Source: Candidatus Mycalebacterium zealandia (GTDB lineage: Bacteria; Desulfobacterota_D; UBA1144; Nemesobacterales; Mycalebacteriaceae). From it: 64,000 bases of DNA. Below the pieces are notes generated by a model, which saw nothing but the letters and a program-made list of their open reading frames with translations, was not told the origin of the DNA and did not search any database. This document shows, in pieces, positions 44,019 to 51,925 of this stretch. The translations under genes were made by a program, and so were the position numbers. Every line of letters starts with the position of its first letter. Position 1 is the first letter of the stretch. The DNA is taken from NCBI GenBank assembly GCA_014075295.1, contig CP046180.1, positions 855,945-919,944 on the forward strand, in the 5' to 3' direction.

Positions 44019-46649
44019 TCAGCCGTTTTGAGACCTGATAATCTCCGCGCACTTTTCAATCGCTTTGCCCGCGCCTTCGGGTGTTCCCCCGCCCGCTTGC
44101 GCAAGTTCTGGCTTGCCGCCGCCTTTTCCGCCAATCAGCGGGGCGATTTCCTTTACTATGTTGCCCGCGTGAATCTTGCCCGCGAGGTCTTTCGTAACAC
44201 CGACAAGAACAAACGCCTTTCCGCCCCGCTCTCCGCAGAGCACCGCGGTTCCGCTTTTAATTTTTGCGCGGATTTTATCCCACATCTCCCTTAACTCCTG
44301 CGCGCTCGCGTCCGGAACCTCAAGAGACACAAAACGCACGCCGTTGATGTCTTCGGCGGCGGAAAGCGCTTCGTCCATTCCGCCCGAAAAAGCGCTCTTT
44401 CTTGCATCTCCCACCTGCTTTTGAAGATCCTCGTTGCTTTTGAGAAGTTTCTCAACCCTCGCGGTTATTTCCTCCGAGCCCGCCCCCAGAATCTTTGCCG
44501 TTCGCGCGATTGTTTTTTCGTTTTCAACGGCTCTTTTGAGCGCGGCGCTCGCGCAAACCGCTTCTATTCTCCGCACTCCAGCGCTTGAAGCGGACTGCGA
44601 AACAATCTTGAACATTCCCGCCGCCGCGGAGTTTTCAAGATGCGTTCCGCCGCAAAGTTCAATGCTGTAATCACCGATTGAAACCACTCTCACGCTGTCG
44701 CCGTATTTCTCCTCAAAAATCGCCATCGCCCCGCTTTTAAGCGCTTCGTCATACGGAACATCTGTCTGCGTAACAACTTCATTGGCGCACCCTATGCGCT
44801 CATTTACGGCGGTCTCAATCTCCTCAAGCTCGTCCGCGCTTACGCGCGAATGGTGCGTAAAATCAAAACGCAACCGGTCGGGAGCCACAAGAGACCCGGC
44901 TTGAGAAACATGCGTGCCGAGCGTGTCGCGCAAAACCGAGTGCAGAATATGCGTGGCGGTATGGTGGGCGCAGGAACCGCGCCGCAGGTCTTTATCAACC
45001 GAAAGAGTTACAAGGTCTCCGGCGGTCGCGCCGCCGTTCTCAATCACGGCGCGGTGACATATAACGCCGCCGACCGGTTTTGCGGTGTCAACAACCTTTG
45101 CTGAAAAACCGCTTCCGGCTATCGTGCCAGTGTCTCCAATCTGCCCGCCGGAACTGGCGTAAAAGGGCGTTGAGTCCGTAACAATTTCCACTTCGCCCCT
45201 TTCGTCCGGCTCACTTACGGAAACAATTTTCCCTTCACCCTCAGTCGCTCCGTAGCCCGTAAAATCGGTGGAAAATCCTTCGGACGCCAGCGCGGAATAG
45301 TCCGCCGTGGCGGATGAGTTTTTATCCGCGTCTCCTTTCCATGACTTGCGAGACTGCTCTTTCTGTTTGCCCATTTCCTTTTCAAAACCTTTTTCGTCAA
45401 CGCCGATTCCGCGCTCGCGCAAAACGTCCTGCGTCAAATCAAGCGGAAATCCGTATGTGTCATAAAGTCTGAAAGCCGCCGCGCCCGAAAGTTTGCCGCC
45501 TTTTTTGAGCTTCCTTACCTCGCTCTCAAGAATTTCAAGCCCTCTGTCAACGGTCTCAAAAAACCTCTCTTCCTCACTGCGCACCACCTGCGCCGTGTAG
45601 TCAGCTTTTTCGGAAAGTTCGGGATAGGCGTCGCCCATCGCCGCCGAAACCGCACCGAGGGTTTTGAACAGAAACGGATCGCTCATTCCGAGATTTTTGC
45701 CGTGCCGAACCGCTCTTCTGATAATCCTTCTGAGCACATAGCCCCTTCCCTCATTCGACGGAAACACGCCGTCACAAACAAGAAAGCACGCCGCGCGCGC
45801 GTGGTCGGCAACAACCCTCATTCCGCTGTCGGACGCACCTTTGCCGTTTTTGTATTTTATTTCCGACAACTCTTCAACACTTGAAATCACGGGCATCAGC
45901 AGGTCGGTTTCGTAGTTGCTCGGCGCGCCCTGTATGACCGCCGCCATACGCTCAAGCCCCATTCCGGTGTCTATGCTGGGGCGCGGAAGCGGAGTCATTT
46001 TGCCGCTTTCGTCTTTTTCATACTGCATAAAAACAAGGTTCCACAGCTCAAGATAGCGGTCGCAATCACAGCCCGGAGCGCAGGTTTTCTTTCCGCATCC
46101 GGCTTTCGCACCCTGGTCTATGAGAATTTCCGAACACGGCCCGCACGGACCCACGTCTCCCATTGACCAGAAGTTGCTTTCCTCTCCCATGCGCAGAATT
46201 CGCGACCCGTCCAGCCCCACCGCCTCTTTGCTCCAGATATCCGCCGCTTCGTCATCGTCCTTATAGACGGTAACCCAGAGTTTGTCTTTGGGAAGTTTGA
46301 AAACTTCCGTCATCAAATCCCACGCGAATCGCACGGCATCGGGTTTGAAGTAGTCGCCAAAGGAAAAATTGCCGAGCATTTCAAAAAACGTGTGATGGCG
46401 CGCCGTGTATCCGACATTGTCCAAATCATTGTGCTTGCCGCCCGCGCGCATGCATTTTTGCGATGAAACCGCCCTCGGGGAGGGATATTGTTCAAGACCG
46501 AGGAAAACATTTTTGAACTGCACCATTCCGGCGTTCGTGAAAAGAAGCGTGGGATCTTGAGCGGGAATAAGCGGCGAACTGCGCGCGCGCTTGTGCCCTT
46601 TGTCTTCAAAGTATGAAAGGAAGGTTTCCCTGATTTCGTTTCCGGTCAT
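44019..46649 (-). CDS. alaS: Alanyl-tRNA synthetase
   Basis: An 876-residue class II synthetase, the same length as E. coli AlaRS. The catalytic core begins TGNEIRETFLSYFEDKGHKRARSSPLIP and includes TNAGMVQFKNVFLG and MQYEKDESG. The editing domain has HHTATHILHSVL and ELCGGTHLENS (zinc ligands). The C-terminal C-Ala/DHHA1 domain ends GGKGGGKPELAQAGG. I chose the ATG at 46649; a GTG at 46697 would add 16 residues before the conserved start. It is 75 bp downstream of rpmA. Confidence 0.95.
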   Translation of the reverse strand: MTGNEIRETFLSYFEDKGHKRARSSPLIPAQDPTLLFTNAGMVQFKNVFLGLEQYPSPRAVSSQKCMRAGGKHNDLDNVGYTARHHTFFEMLGNFSFGDYFKPDAVRFAWDLMTEVFKLPKDKLWVTVYKDDDEAADIWSKEAVGLDGSRILRMGEESNFWSMGDVGPCGPCSEILIDQGAKAGCGKKTCAPGCDCDRYLELWNLVFMQYEKDESGKMTPLPRPSIDTGMGLERMAAVIQGAPSNYETDLLMPVISSVEELSEIKYKNGKGASDSGMRVVADHARAACFLVCDGVFPSNEGRGYVLRRIIRRAVRHGKNLGMSDPFLFKTLGAVSAAMGDAYPELSEKADYTAQVVRSEEERFFETVDRGLEILESEVRKLKKGGKLSGAAAFRLYDTYGFPLDLTQDVLRERGIGVDEKGFEKEMGKQKEQSRKSWKGDADKNSSATADYSALASEGFSTDFTGYGATEGEGKIVSVSEPDERGEVEIVTDSTPFYASSGGQIGDTGTIAGSGFSAKVVDTAKPVGGVICHRAVIENGGATAGDLVTLSVDKDLRRGSCAHHTATHILHSVLRDTLGTHVSQAGSLVAPDRLRFDFTHHSRVSADELEEIETAVNERIGCANEVVTQTDVPYDEALKSGAMAIFEEKYGDSVRVVSIGDYSIELCGGTHLENSAAAGMFKIVSQSASSAGVRRIEAVCASAALKRAVENEKTIARTAKILGAGSEEITARVEKLLKSNEDLQKQVGDARKSAFSGGMDEALSAAEDINGVRFVSLEVPDASAQELREMWDKIRAKIKSGTAVLCGERGGKAFVLVGVTKDLAGKIHAGNIVKEIAPLIGGKGGGKPELAQAGGGTPEGAGKAIEKCAEIIRSQNG

Positions 46650-46724
46650 AAGGTTGTCCCGCTTGTCGCGGATGAAAGGTAGTTTAACAAACGGCACGGA
46701 GCCGGTCAGCAGGGAAAACGGGAA

Positions 46725-46976
46725 TTACTGAGCGGGAACAACCGAAACGGTTTTCCTTTTGCCTTTGCGGAACTTCACAACTCCGTCGCTGAGCGCGAAA
46801 AGCGTCCAGTCGCGCCCCGTGCCGACGTTGTCGCCCGCATGGAACAAAGTCCCTCTCTGCCTGACAATTATGTTTCCGGCTTTAACGACCTCTCCGCCAA
46901 ACTTCTTGACGCCGAGCCGCCTGCCCGCCGAATCTCTTCCGTTTTTTGAACTTCCGCCGCCTTTCTTTGTGGACAT
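46725..46976 (-). CDS. rpmA: 50S ribosomal protein L27
   Basis: An 83-residue L27, the protein near the peptidyl-transferase centre. [28 protein letters not shown] is the canonical N-terminus, with no Firmicute-type cleaved extension. [28 protein letters not shown] follows. It is directly downstream of rplU, the standard order. Confidence 0.97.
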   Translation of the reverse strand: MSTKKGGGSSKNGRDSAGRRLGVKKFGGEVVKAGNIIVRQRGTLFHAGDNVGTGRDWTLFALSDGVVKFRKGKRKTVSVVPAQ

Positions 46977-46989
46977 AATGCGCTACCGC

Positions 46990-47304
46990 CTACATTCTGA
47001 TATTGGTTATACGAACCGATGTGTATTGCTGCCGGTGCCCGGCTTTGCGTCTGTATTTTTTGCGTCTTTTGAATTTGAAGACAATGATTTTCTGTCCTCT
47101 TTTCTGATTGACTATCTCGCCCTTCACTTCCGCGCCCTTAACAACCGGAGAACCGACTTTCGCGTCCCCTTCGCCGTCAGACACCATCAAAATATCGTCA
47201 AAACCGACCGGATCGCCGGGGTTTCCCGCGATTTTTTCAATTTCAACAACATCGCCCGACTTAACGAGATATTGCCTGTTTCCTGTTCTTATTACCGCTT
47301 GCAT
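46990..47304 (-). CDS. rplU: 50S ribosomal protein L21
   Basis: A 104-residue L21 with the family pattern MQAVIRTGNRQYLVKSGD, GEIVNQKRGQKIIVFKFKRRKKYRRKAGHRQQYT and a short C-terminus. A GGAG Shine-Dalgarno lies 8-9 nt before the ATG. It marks the left boundary of the accessory region. Confidence 0.97.
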   Translation of the reverse strand: MQAVIRTGNRQYLVKSGDVVEIEKIAGNPGDPVGFDDILMVSDGEGDAKVGSPVVKGAEVKGEIVNQKRGQKIIVFKFKRRKKYRRKAGHRQQYTSVRITNIRM

Positions 47305-47329
47305 TGGGATTGCTCCGCGTAAGAGGGGA

Positions 47330-47359
47330 ATTATGACATAGAAAGGGGCGGAGTGTCAA
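47330..47359 (-). promoter_or_regulatory. rplU-rpmA promoter
   Basis: On the minus strand there is a perfect TTGACA (47354-47359), an 18-nt spacer ending in TGT and CATAAT (47330-47335). It gives a leader of about 20 nt with a Shine-Dalgarno. This fixes core chromosome up to about 47359, so the inserted region begins just beyond it. Confidence 0.65.
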
Positions 47360-47373
47360 ACAATTTGGGTAAA

Positions 47374-47414
47374 CAGAGAAGTTGAGAGTTTGAAAGTGGA
47401 GGATATAGTAGGAG
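47374..47414 (+). repeat. 41-bp imperfect direct repeat, copy A
   Basis: Matches 49408-49448 at 34 of 41 positions by hand alignment, with no gaps. Both copies begin CAGAGAA and share GTTTGAAAGTGG. Each copy sits just upstream of a defence-type gene. The copies are 2034 bp apart and bracket the ATPase/nuclease pair. Confidence 0.7.
47382..47409 (+). promoter_or_regulatory. Putative promoter of the ATPase/nuclease pair
   Basis: TTGAGA (47382-47387), a 16-nt spacer and TATAGT (47404-47409), inside repeat copy A. A Shine-Dalgarno AAGGTGAG (47419-47426) precedes the GTG start. In copy B the -10 equivalent is GATTGT, much weaker. Confidence 0.4.
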
Positions 47415-47428
47415 TCACAAGGTGAGAA

Positions 47429-48853
47429 GTGGTGGCTACAAAGAACATAAAAATTTCCGTTGAAAACTACGGACCTATTGCGGAAGCAAAGGATATTGAA
47501 CTGTGTCCGTTGACTGTTTTCGTGGGACCCAGCAATACTGGGAAATCATACCTTGCGATTCTTATTTACGCTTTGCTTCGGTCCTCACGCCTTGGAAATG
47601 TCACTCCAGTTTTCTCTGAAAGAATATTCAGGAGAAGAATGAATCTTTTTGACATTTCTGATAAAAAACCTGCAAACGAACTAGTTGAATTCTTAAAAAA
47701 ATTATCAGGAAAAGACATGGAAAACTTCAGTTTTCTTGGTTTGCCTGAAAATTTACAAAACTGGGTAAAAACAGAAGTGTCGCAACAAATTGCCCAATCC
47801 TTCCATGACGAAATTTCTCGTTGTGTTGGAACTTCAACCGGAAAAGACCCTCTCATTAGTGATGAGTTCAGTCTCAGTTACCAAGATACGAAAAAGACTT
47901 TCAAAATAGGATCTTTAAGTAAAAATCCTGACATAGAAATAAACACGCCATCTTCCCAACAAAAAAGTCCAAAACTCTCAAAATTCTCAGGACTCTCAGG
48001 ACTCTTGGGTGATCAATTCCCCGTTGAAGTAATAGCAAGAGAATTCATCTATAGCATTCATAGGTTGATTGATGACCACTCTAACGAAATAGAACCTTAC
48101 TATCTACCAGCCGCAAGAACAGGAATTATGCAAAGCCATCAAGCAATAGTGGGAGCACTTTTAAAACGCGCTACCTTAGCAGGATTAGAACCAGTTTCGG
48201 TTCCTACACTTACTGGCATACTTTCTGATTTCTTATATGAAATTATTCTGATGGACACAAGCAACCCACTTAATCAAAATATAGCAAGTGTGGCGGCAAA
48301 AATGGAAGAAAATATACTGCACGGTTCTATTAAGGTTGAAAAATCTGGAGCAAATCAGTACCCGCAGTTTTTTTACAAGCAAAGTGGTCTTGAAGTCCCT
48401 TTAGTACGTTCTTCGTCAATGGTCTCCGAACTTGCCGCCATTGTTCTCTTCATTAAGCACACAATAGACAAAGGCAACCTGTTAATAATAGAGGAGCCGG
48501 AATCCCACCTCCACCCAGCAGCCCAGAGAGAAATCGCAAGTACTATTGTTCAATTAATAAGAGTCGGTGTGAAAGTACTAGTAACAACTCATAACGATTA
48601 TTTTCTGGAACAAATTTCTAACCATGTCCGATTGTCACAAATTGGTGAGTCCGAACGTAATAACAGAACCGCGCTCTTTGAACAGGAAATTGCTGCCTAC
48701 AGTTTTGGCGACAAAAATGAAAAGGGGACTATCGTCCAAAGGTTGGCTTTTGACCAAGAAAGTGGATTATCCCCGAAAGATCATGAAAGGGTTTCTTCAG
48801 ATTTATACAACGAAACTGCGGAAATCCTCGAAAGAACACTGAATGAAAAATGA
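47429..48853 (+). CDS. SMC/OLD-like ABC ATPase, probable anti-phage defence protein
   Basis: A 474-residue AAA-15/AAA-21-type ATPase (COG4938-like). The Walker A is GPSNTGKSYL (Gly33 to Ser40). The ABC signature region is SSSMVSELAAIVLF, the Walker B is NLLIIEEPESHLHPAAQR, and the H-loop is VLVTTHNDYFLEQI. The central 300 residues between the P-loop and signature are unrecognised and rich in Ser, Asn and Lys. There is no TOPRIM domain, unlike OLD/GajA. It starts on GTG after a good Shine-Dalgarno. The stop overlaps the downstream nuclease-like gene by 4 bp. The AT-rich, rare-codon composition differs from all core neighbours, pointing to transfer. Confidence 0.78.
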   Translation: MVATKNIKISVENYGPIAEAKDIELCPLTVFVGPSNTGKSYLAILIYALLRSSRLGNVTPVFSERIFRRRMNLFDISDKKPANELVEFLKKLSGKDMENFSFLGLPENLQNWVKTEVSQQIAQSFHDEISRCVGTSTGKDPLISDEFSLSYQDTKKTFKIGSLSKNPDIEINTPSSQQKSPKLSKFSGLSGLLGDQFPVEVIAREFIYSIHRLIDDHSNEIEPYYLPAARTGIMQSHQAIVGALLKRATLAGLEPVSVPTLTGILSDFLYEIILMDTSNPLNQNIASVAAKMEENILHGSIKVEKSGANQYPQFFYKQSGLEVPLVRSSSMVSELAAIVLFIKHTIDKGNLLIIEEPESHLHPAAQREIASTIVQLIRVGVKVLVTTHNDYFLEQISNHVRLSQIGESERNNRTALFEQEIAAYSFGDKNEKGTIVQRLAFDQESGLSPKDHERVSSDLYNETAEILERTLNEK

Positions 48854-49314
48854 CATCTGTTATTTATTCGAAATCATTGGCATCACAATTTCCTCAAGAT
48901 TTGTGTCCACAATGTAAAGTGAAGAATTGTGAAATGAAGTTAGACGGTTTCCCCAAAGAGAGAATTATTATTGATATTGACTCCCGTCTCCCATCAATTA
49001 AGCCGGGAAGAAGGTGTGATTATGGAATTGTTGCTGACGAAGCAGGCACTACATTCTTTTTGCCTGTTGAGTTCAAAAGTACAAATCTTGATTTTACAAA
49101 AGTAAAAGAACAGTTGGAAGGAGGCATTAATTCTTTCAAAGAAGATCTTGGAACATTCATATGCTATCCGGTACTTGTGTCAAAAAGTCTCAAGAATCAG
49201 GAGAGAAAACAACTGATAAAAATTCAAATTAGCTCTCCTTATGGTCAAAAGACAGTCAAGCATGTGCTCTGTAACAAACCGTTAAAATGGAGTGAAGTTA
49301 AAGAAGCAGCTTGA
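48850..49314 (+). CDS. Small PD-(D/E)xK-like nuclease candidate, partner of the ATPase
   Basis: A 154-residue protein whose start ATG overlaps the ATPase stop. Residues 57-76 carry Asp57 (RCDYGIV) and Glu74-x-Lys76 (LPVEFKS), spaced as the D...ExK core of PD-(D/E)xK nucleases, with Gln88 on the following predicted helix (KVKEQLEGG). The N-terminus has Cys19, Cys22 and Cys27 (CPQCKVKNC), possibly a metal knuckle. I do not recognise a named family. Tight coupling to the ATPase resembles the two-gene logic of Septu (ATPase plus nuclease), but the nuclease type differs from Septu's HNH partner. The function is inferred. Confidence 0.6.
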   Translation: MTSVIYSKSLASQFPQDLCPQCKVKNCEMKLDGFPKERIIIDIDSRLPSIKPGRRCDYGIVADEAGTTFFLPVEFKSTNLDFTKVKEQLEGGINSFKEDLGTFICYPVLVSKSLKNQERKQLIKIQISSPYGQKTVKHVLCNKPLKWSEVKEAA

Positions 49315-49330
49315 TTCGTTCTGTCTATCA

Positions 49331-49456
49331 ATGGAGAGTGTCAAACGGGGGAAGAATATTTGTTATCTTGGCAAAAACAGCAGAATTGCGGTTAAAATTG
49401 TGGATGGCAGAGAAATTGAGGGTTTGAAAGTGGTTGAGATTGTGGGAGCGAAGTAA
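49331..49456 (+). pseudogene. 41-aa frame, remnant gene tail or coupled small ORF
   Basis: An ATG-started frame of 41 codons with the end REIEGLKVVEIVGAK, stopping 4 nt before the TIR gene's ATG. It lacks any full domain. Its last 15 residues are shared with the remnant before the ATPase gene (47361-47425). It could be the C-terminal stump of a lost gene, or a leader ORF that couples translation into the TIR gene. The parent family is not recognised. Confidence 0.4.
49408..49448 (+). repeat. 41-bp imperfect direct repeat, copy B
   Basis: Second copy of the element at 47374-47414, with 7 mismatches by hand count. Two of the differing codons are synonymous in the shared frame (ATA/ATT, GTA/GTG), which favours coding ancestry. 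It sits directly upstream of the TIR gene. Confidence 0.7.
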
Positions 49457-49460
49457 AATA

Positions 49461-50300
49461 ATGAAGAAACTATCAAAATCCAAATCCATAGAGATTTTGC
49501 AGAAGGCACTGAGTGCCATACCCGCACTACGTGAAAAAACAGTAGAAAATTACGAATCATCAGAATTTAAAAAATGGGAATTTGACACAGCAACTGCCAT
49601 ATCAAAAATATTTGAGAATCAAAATGAACATATAAGGACTTTTAGGAACTATATGTTCCCACGAGTTAGTTACATGGAACAAGACCGTTATGAAAATCAA
49701 CGCAAATACGAAAAAAGTTATTCAGACTCATTAGACCGAGCAGAAAGTCATATTCAATCAATGATTGATGAAATTAAGAATTACTGGGAAGATGATGAAA
49801 AAGAGACAATTCCTCGTATTGAACCAGAAAAGCCAAAAAACACAAATGAGGTATTTATAGTTCACGGCAGAAACAATGAAATCAAACAGGAAGTAGCACG
49901 ATTTCTAACAACACTGAAATTGAATCCCGTAATACTGCACGAACAGCCAAATCAAGGTCAAACAATCATAGAGAAGTTTGAAAATCATGCAGAACAGACC
50001 GGGTTTGCTGTAGTATTACTTACCGGTGATGATGTGGGAGCACTAAAAGAAGAAGAAAACGAACCCCAACCTCGTGCAAGGCAAAATGCGATTTTAGAAC
50101 TCGGATTTTTCATGGGAAAACTCGGCAGGAATAGAGTTTGTGCGTTGGTTGAGAAAGGTGTAAAAATACCGTCCGATTATAGTGGGGTTGTCTACATAAC
50201 ACTAGACAAAGAAGGAGTGTGGAAATTGAACCTTATCAAGGAATTGAAAACTGCCGGTCTCAATGTTGACGCGAACCTCGCCGTGAGTGCTTCAAACTAA
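49461..50300 (+). CDS. TIR-domain protein (Cap12/Pycsar-effector-type TIR-like), probable NADase effector
   Basis: A 279-residue protein. Residues 1-120 are charged and helical, with no known domain. Residues 128-275 match the TIR-like family of predicted nucleotide-binding proteins: NEVFIVHGRNNEIKQEVARFL, VILHEQPNQGQTIIEKFE, FAVVLLTGDDVG, RARQNAILELGFFMGKLGR and PSDYSGVVYITLD. Glu213 in ILELGFF is the likely catalytic acid for NAD+ cleavage. Such proteins act as abortive-infection effectors. No cyclic-nucleotide synthase is adjacent, so the trigger is unknown. I use the ATG at 49461; a GTG-like start at 49434 overlaps the repeat. The stop overlaps the convergent hydrolase by 9 bp. Confidence 0.85.
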   Translation: MKKLSKSKSIEILQKALSAIPALREKTVENYESSEFKKWEFDTATAISKIFENQNEHIRTFRNYMFPRVSYMEQDRYENQRKYEKSYSDSLDRAESHIQSMIDEIKNYWEDDEKETIPRIEPEKPKNTNEVFIVHGRNNEIKQEVARFLTTLKLNPVILHEQPNQGQTIIEKFENHAEQTGFAVVLLTGDDVGALKEEENEPQPRARQNAILELGFFMGKLGRNRVCALVEKGVKIPSDYSGVVYITLDKEGVWKLNLIKELKTAGLNVDANLAVSASN

Positions 50301-51179
50301 GTGTGAAACACCCCAAAAAAACCCCTTCAACTCCTCAACAGTCCCTTCCGAGTCTTCTTCGGGAATAAAATGCCCGCACGGCATCGCACGTCCTGTAACG
50401 GCGGCGGTTGTGTAGGGTTGCCACACCTTTAACGGCTCAAACATACGCCCCACAACTCCGCGTTCGCCCCACAGAATATGCAGAGGAATATCAATCGGTT
50501 CGTCCCTGTCGGCTCTGTCATGCTCCAAATCAATTGTGGCGGATGCTCTGTAATCTTCGCATGAGGCGCGTATGCGTTCCGGGTCGCCGAAAAATTTCAG
50601 ATATTCATCTTTTGCCGCGCCGAAATCATGTCCGCCGGACCAGTTTTGAAGACACATATCCATCCACGCTTCCGGGTCGGATGCTATCATCCGTTCGGGA
50701 ATATCGGGACTTTGAGTCAAAAAGAACCAGTGAAAATAAGCGAGCGCGAAATCCATATCCGCCGCCTCATACATATCAAGGGTCGGGCATATATCAAGAA
50801 CCGCAAGCGCGGAAACTCTGTCGCGGTGGTCTCTGGCGAGACGGTGGGCAACCCTTCCGCCCCTGTCGTGCCCCGCGATGAAGAATTTCTCGAAACCCAG
50901 TTCGTCCATCAGCCGAACCACGTCGCCCGCCATTGCGCGTTTGGAGTATGAAGAGTGGTCGGGCTCGGAAGGCGGAGCCATACTCGCGCCGTATCCTCTG
51001 AGGTCCGGAACAACAACGGTGAAATCACGCGTCAGTTCGGGTGCGATTTTATGCCACATCAAACCTGTTTGGGGATAGCCGTGCAGAAGCAGCAGAGGCG
51101 GTCCGCTTCCAGCAGTCCGGCAGAAGATTTGGCCTTCGGGAACCTTTGAGCGGTGTTTGCGAAAATCGTTGAAGTTCAA
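50292..51179 (-). CDS. Alpha/beta hydrolase of the fluoroacetate dehalogenase type
   Basis: A 295-residue alpha/beta hydrolase. The nucleophile is Asp105 in AGHDRGGRVAHR, the acid Asp129 in LDICPT, and the base His270 in PCGHFIPEE. The residues that define fluoroacetate dehalogenases are also present: carboxylate-binding Arg106 and Arg109, and the fluoride pocket His150, Trp151 (FHWFF) and Tyr210 (CEDYRA). These correspond in order and spacing to Arg111/Arg114, His155/Trp156 and Tyr219 of the Rhodopseudomonas enzyme. It probably hydrolyses haloacetates, but epoxide hydrolase activity is possible. It marks the right edge of the accessory region. Confidence 0.85.
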   Translation of the reverse strand: MNFNDFRKHRSKVPEGQIFCRTAGSGPPLLLLHGYPQTGLMWHKIAPELTRDFTVVVPDLRGYGASMAPPSEPDHSSYSKRAMAGDVVRLMDELGFEKFFIAGHDRGGRVAHRLARDHRDRVSALAVLDICPTLDMYEAADMDFALAYFHWFFLTQSPDIPERMIASDPEAWMDMCLQNWSGGHDFGAAKDEYLKFFGDPERIRASCEDYRASATIDLEHDRADRDEPIDIPLHILWGERGVVGRMFEPLKVWQPYTTAAVTGRAMPCGHFIPEEDSEGTVEELKGFFWGVSHLV

Positions 51180-51206
51180 AAGATAAAAAGCCGGACGGTG
51201 TTTGCC

Positions 51207-51815
51207 TCAGCCCTCAAGTTCAACGTTCCAATACGACGCATCAACGAAGCTTACAAACGGCTCCCATTCCTTGTAGCGCACGGCGCGCGCGTAAATGTCG
51301 GTGAAAGGTCCCCACTGGGGTTCAACGGGCAGAGTCAGAAGTTTCATCCTCGCCTGCTCCGGCGTTCTCCCACCTTTTTTGCGGTTGCACGTGCCGCATG
51401 AGCACACAACATTGTCCCACCTGCTTGTGCCGCCGAGCGAACGCGGAACTACGTGGTCTATCGTCAAATCCTTTTTCGGAAACTCACGCCCGCAGTATTG
51501 GCATTTCCCATCGTCCCTGCGGAATATGTTCAGGCGGTTGAATTTGGGACGCTTTCTGTGAAATCCGCCGTAGCGGAGAAGAAGTATGACTCTGGGCGCT
51601 TTGATGATTTTTGTAACGGTTCTGATGTATTCACCGTCCAAACCGCCGTCCGCCGCGGTGGACACCTGCGCCCAACTCTCAAAATCAAAAGTCTCATAGG
51701 TCTGCGAAACGGCTTTTGCCTCGCCGCAGTAGAGCATTATGAACGCCCGTCTCAAACTGGTAACGGACACGGGCAGATAGTTTTTGTTCAACACAAGAAC
51801 CGGTGAACTCAACAT
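51207..51815 (-). CDS. HNH endonuclease-domain protein
   Basis: A 202-residue protein with an HNH nuclease fold. The zinc pairs are Cys105-x2-Cys108 (CQYC) and the CSCGTC cluster (Cys138, Cys140, Cys143). The catalytic part is LTIDHVVPRSLGG (His121) with Asn135 in WDNVVC. The N-terminus, SSPVLVLNKNYLPVSVTSLRRAFIMLYCGEA, is the usual opening of this widespread chromosomal HNH family of unknown role. I chose the ATG at 51815 as the conserved start; the frame is open to 51881. It may be a housekeeping or defence nuclease. Confidence 0.8.
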   Translation of the reverse strand: MLSSPVLVLNKNYLPVSVTSLRRAFIMLYCGEAKAVSQTYETFDFESWAQVSTAADGGLDGEYIRTVTKIIKAPRVILLLRYGGFHRKRPKFNRLNIFRRDDGKCQYCGREFPKKDLTIDHVVPRSLGGTSRWDNVVCSCGTCNRKKGGRTPEQARMKLLTLPVEPQWGPFTDIYARAVRYKEWEPFVSFVDASYWNVELEG

Positions 51816-51925
51816 GGAAAGAAAGTTTACATTCAGGCACGGGCTGTTGCAAAACTTCCGGGGCGCGAAAACCTGTGCCAAAGGGTTAGTTGAAACCGGC
51901 GGAGAAGAATATAAATTGATGGCAA

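Larger units (their letters stand above)
47361..47425 (+). pseudogene. Remnant of a coding tail upstream of the ATPase gene
   Basis: The frame ending at the TGA 47423-47425 reads REVESLKVEDIVGVTR before the stop, closely similar to REIEGLKVVEIVGAK at the end of the small frame at 49331-49456. No start codon is present, and the frame runs back into the rplU promoter. It ends 3 nt before the ATPase start codon. It may be a decayed gene tail, or a regulatory segment that merely happens to be open. Confidence 0.4.

Noticed and set aside
47305-50300. Transposase, integrase or attachment site for the defence island
   Set aside because: No recombinase gene, IS-like inverted repeats or tRNA target is present at either edge; only the 41-bp direct repeats are seen.
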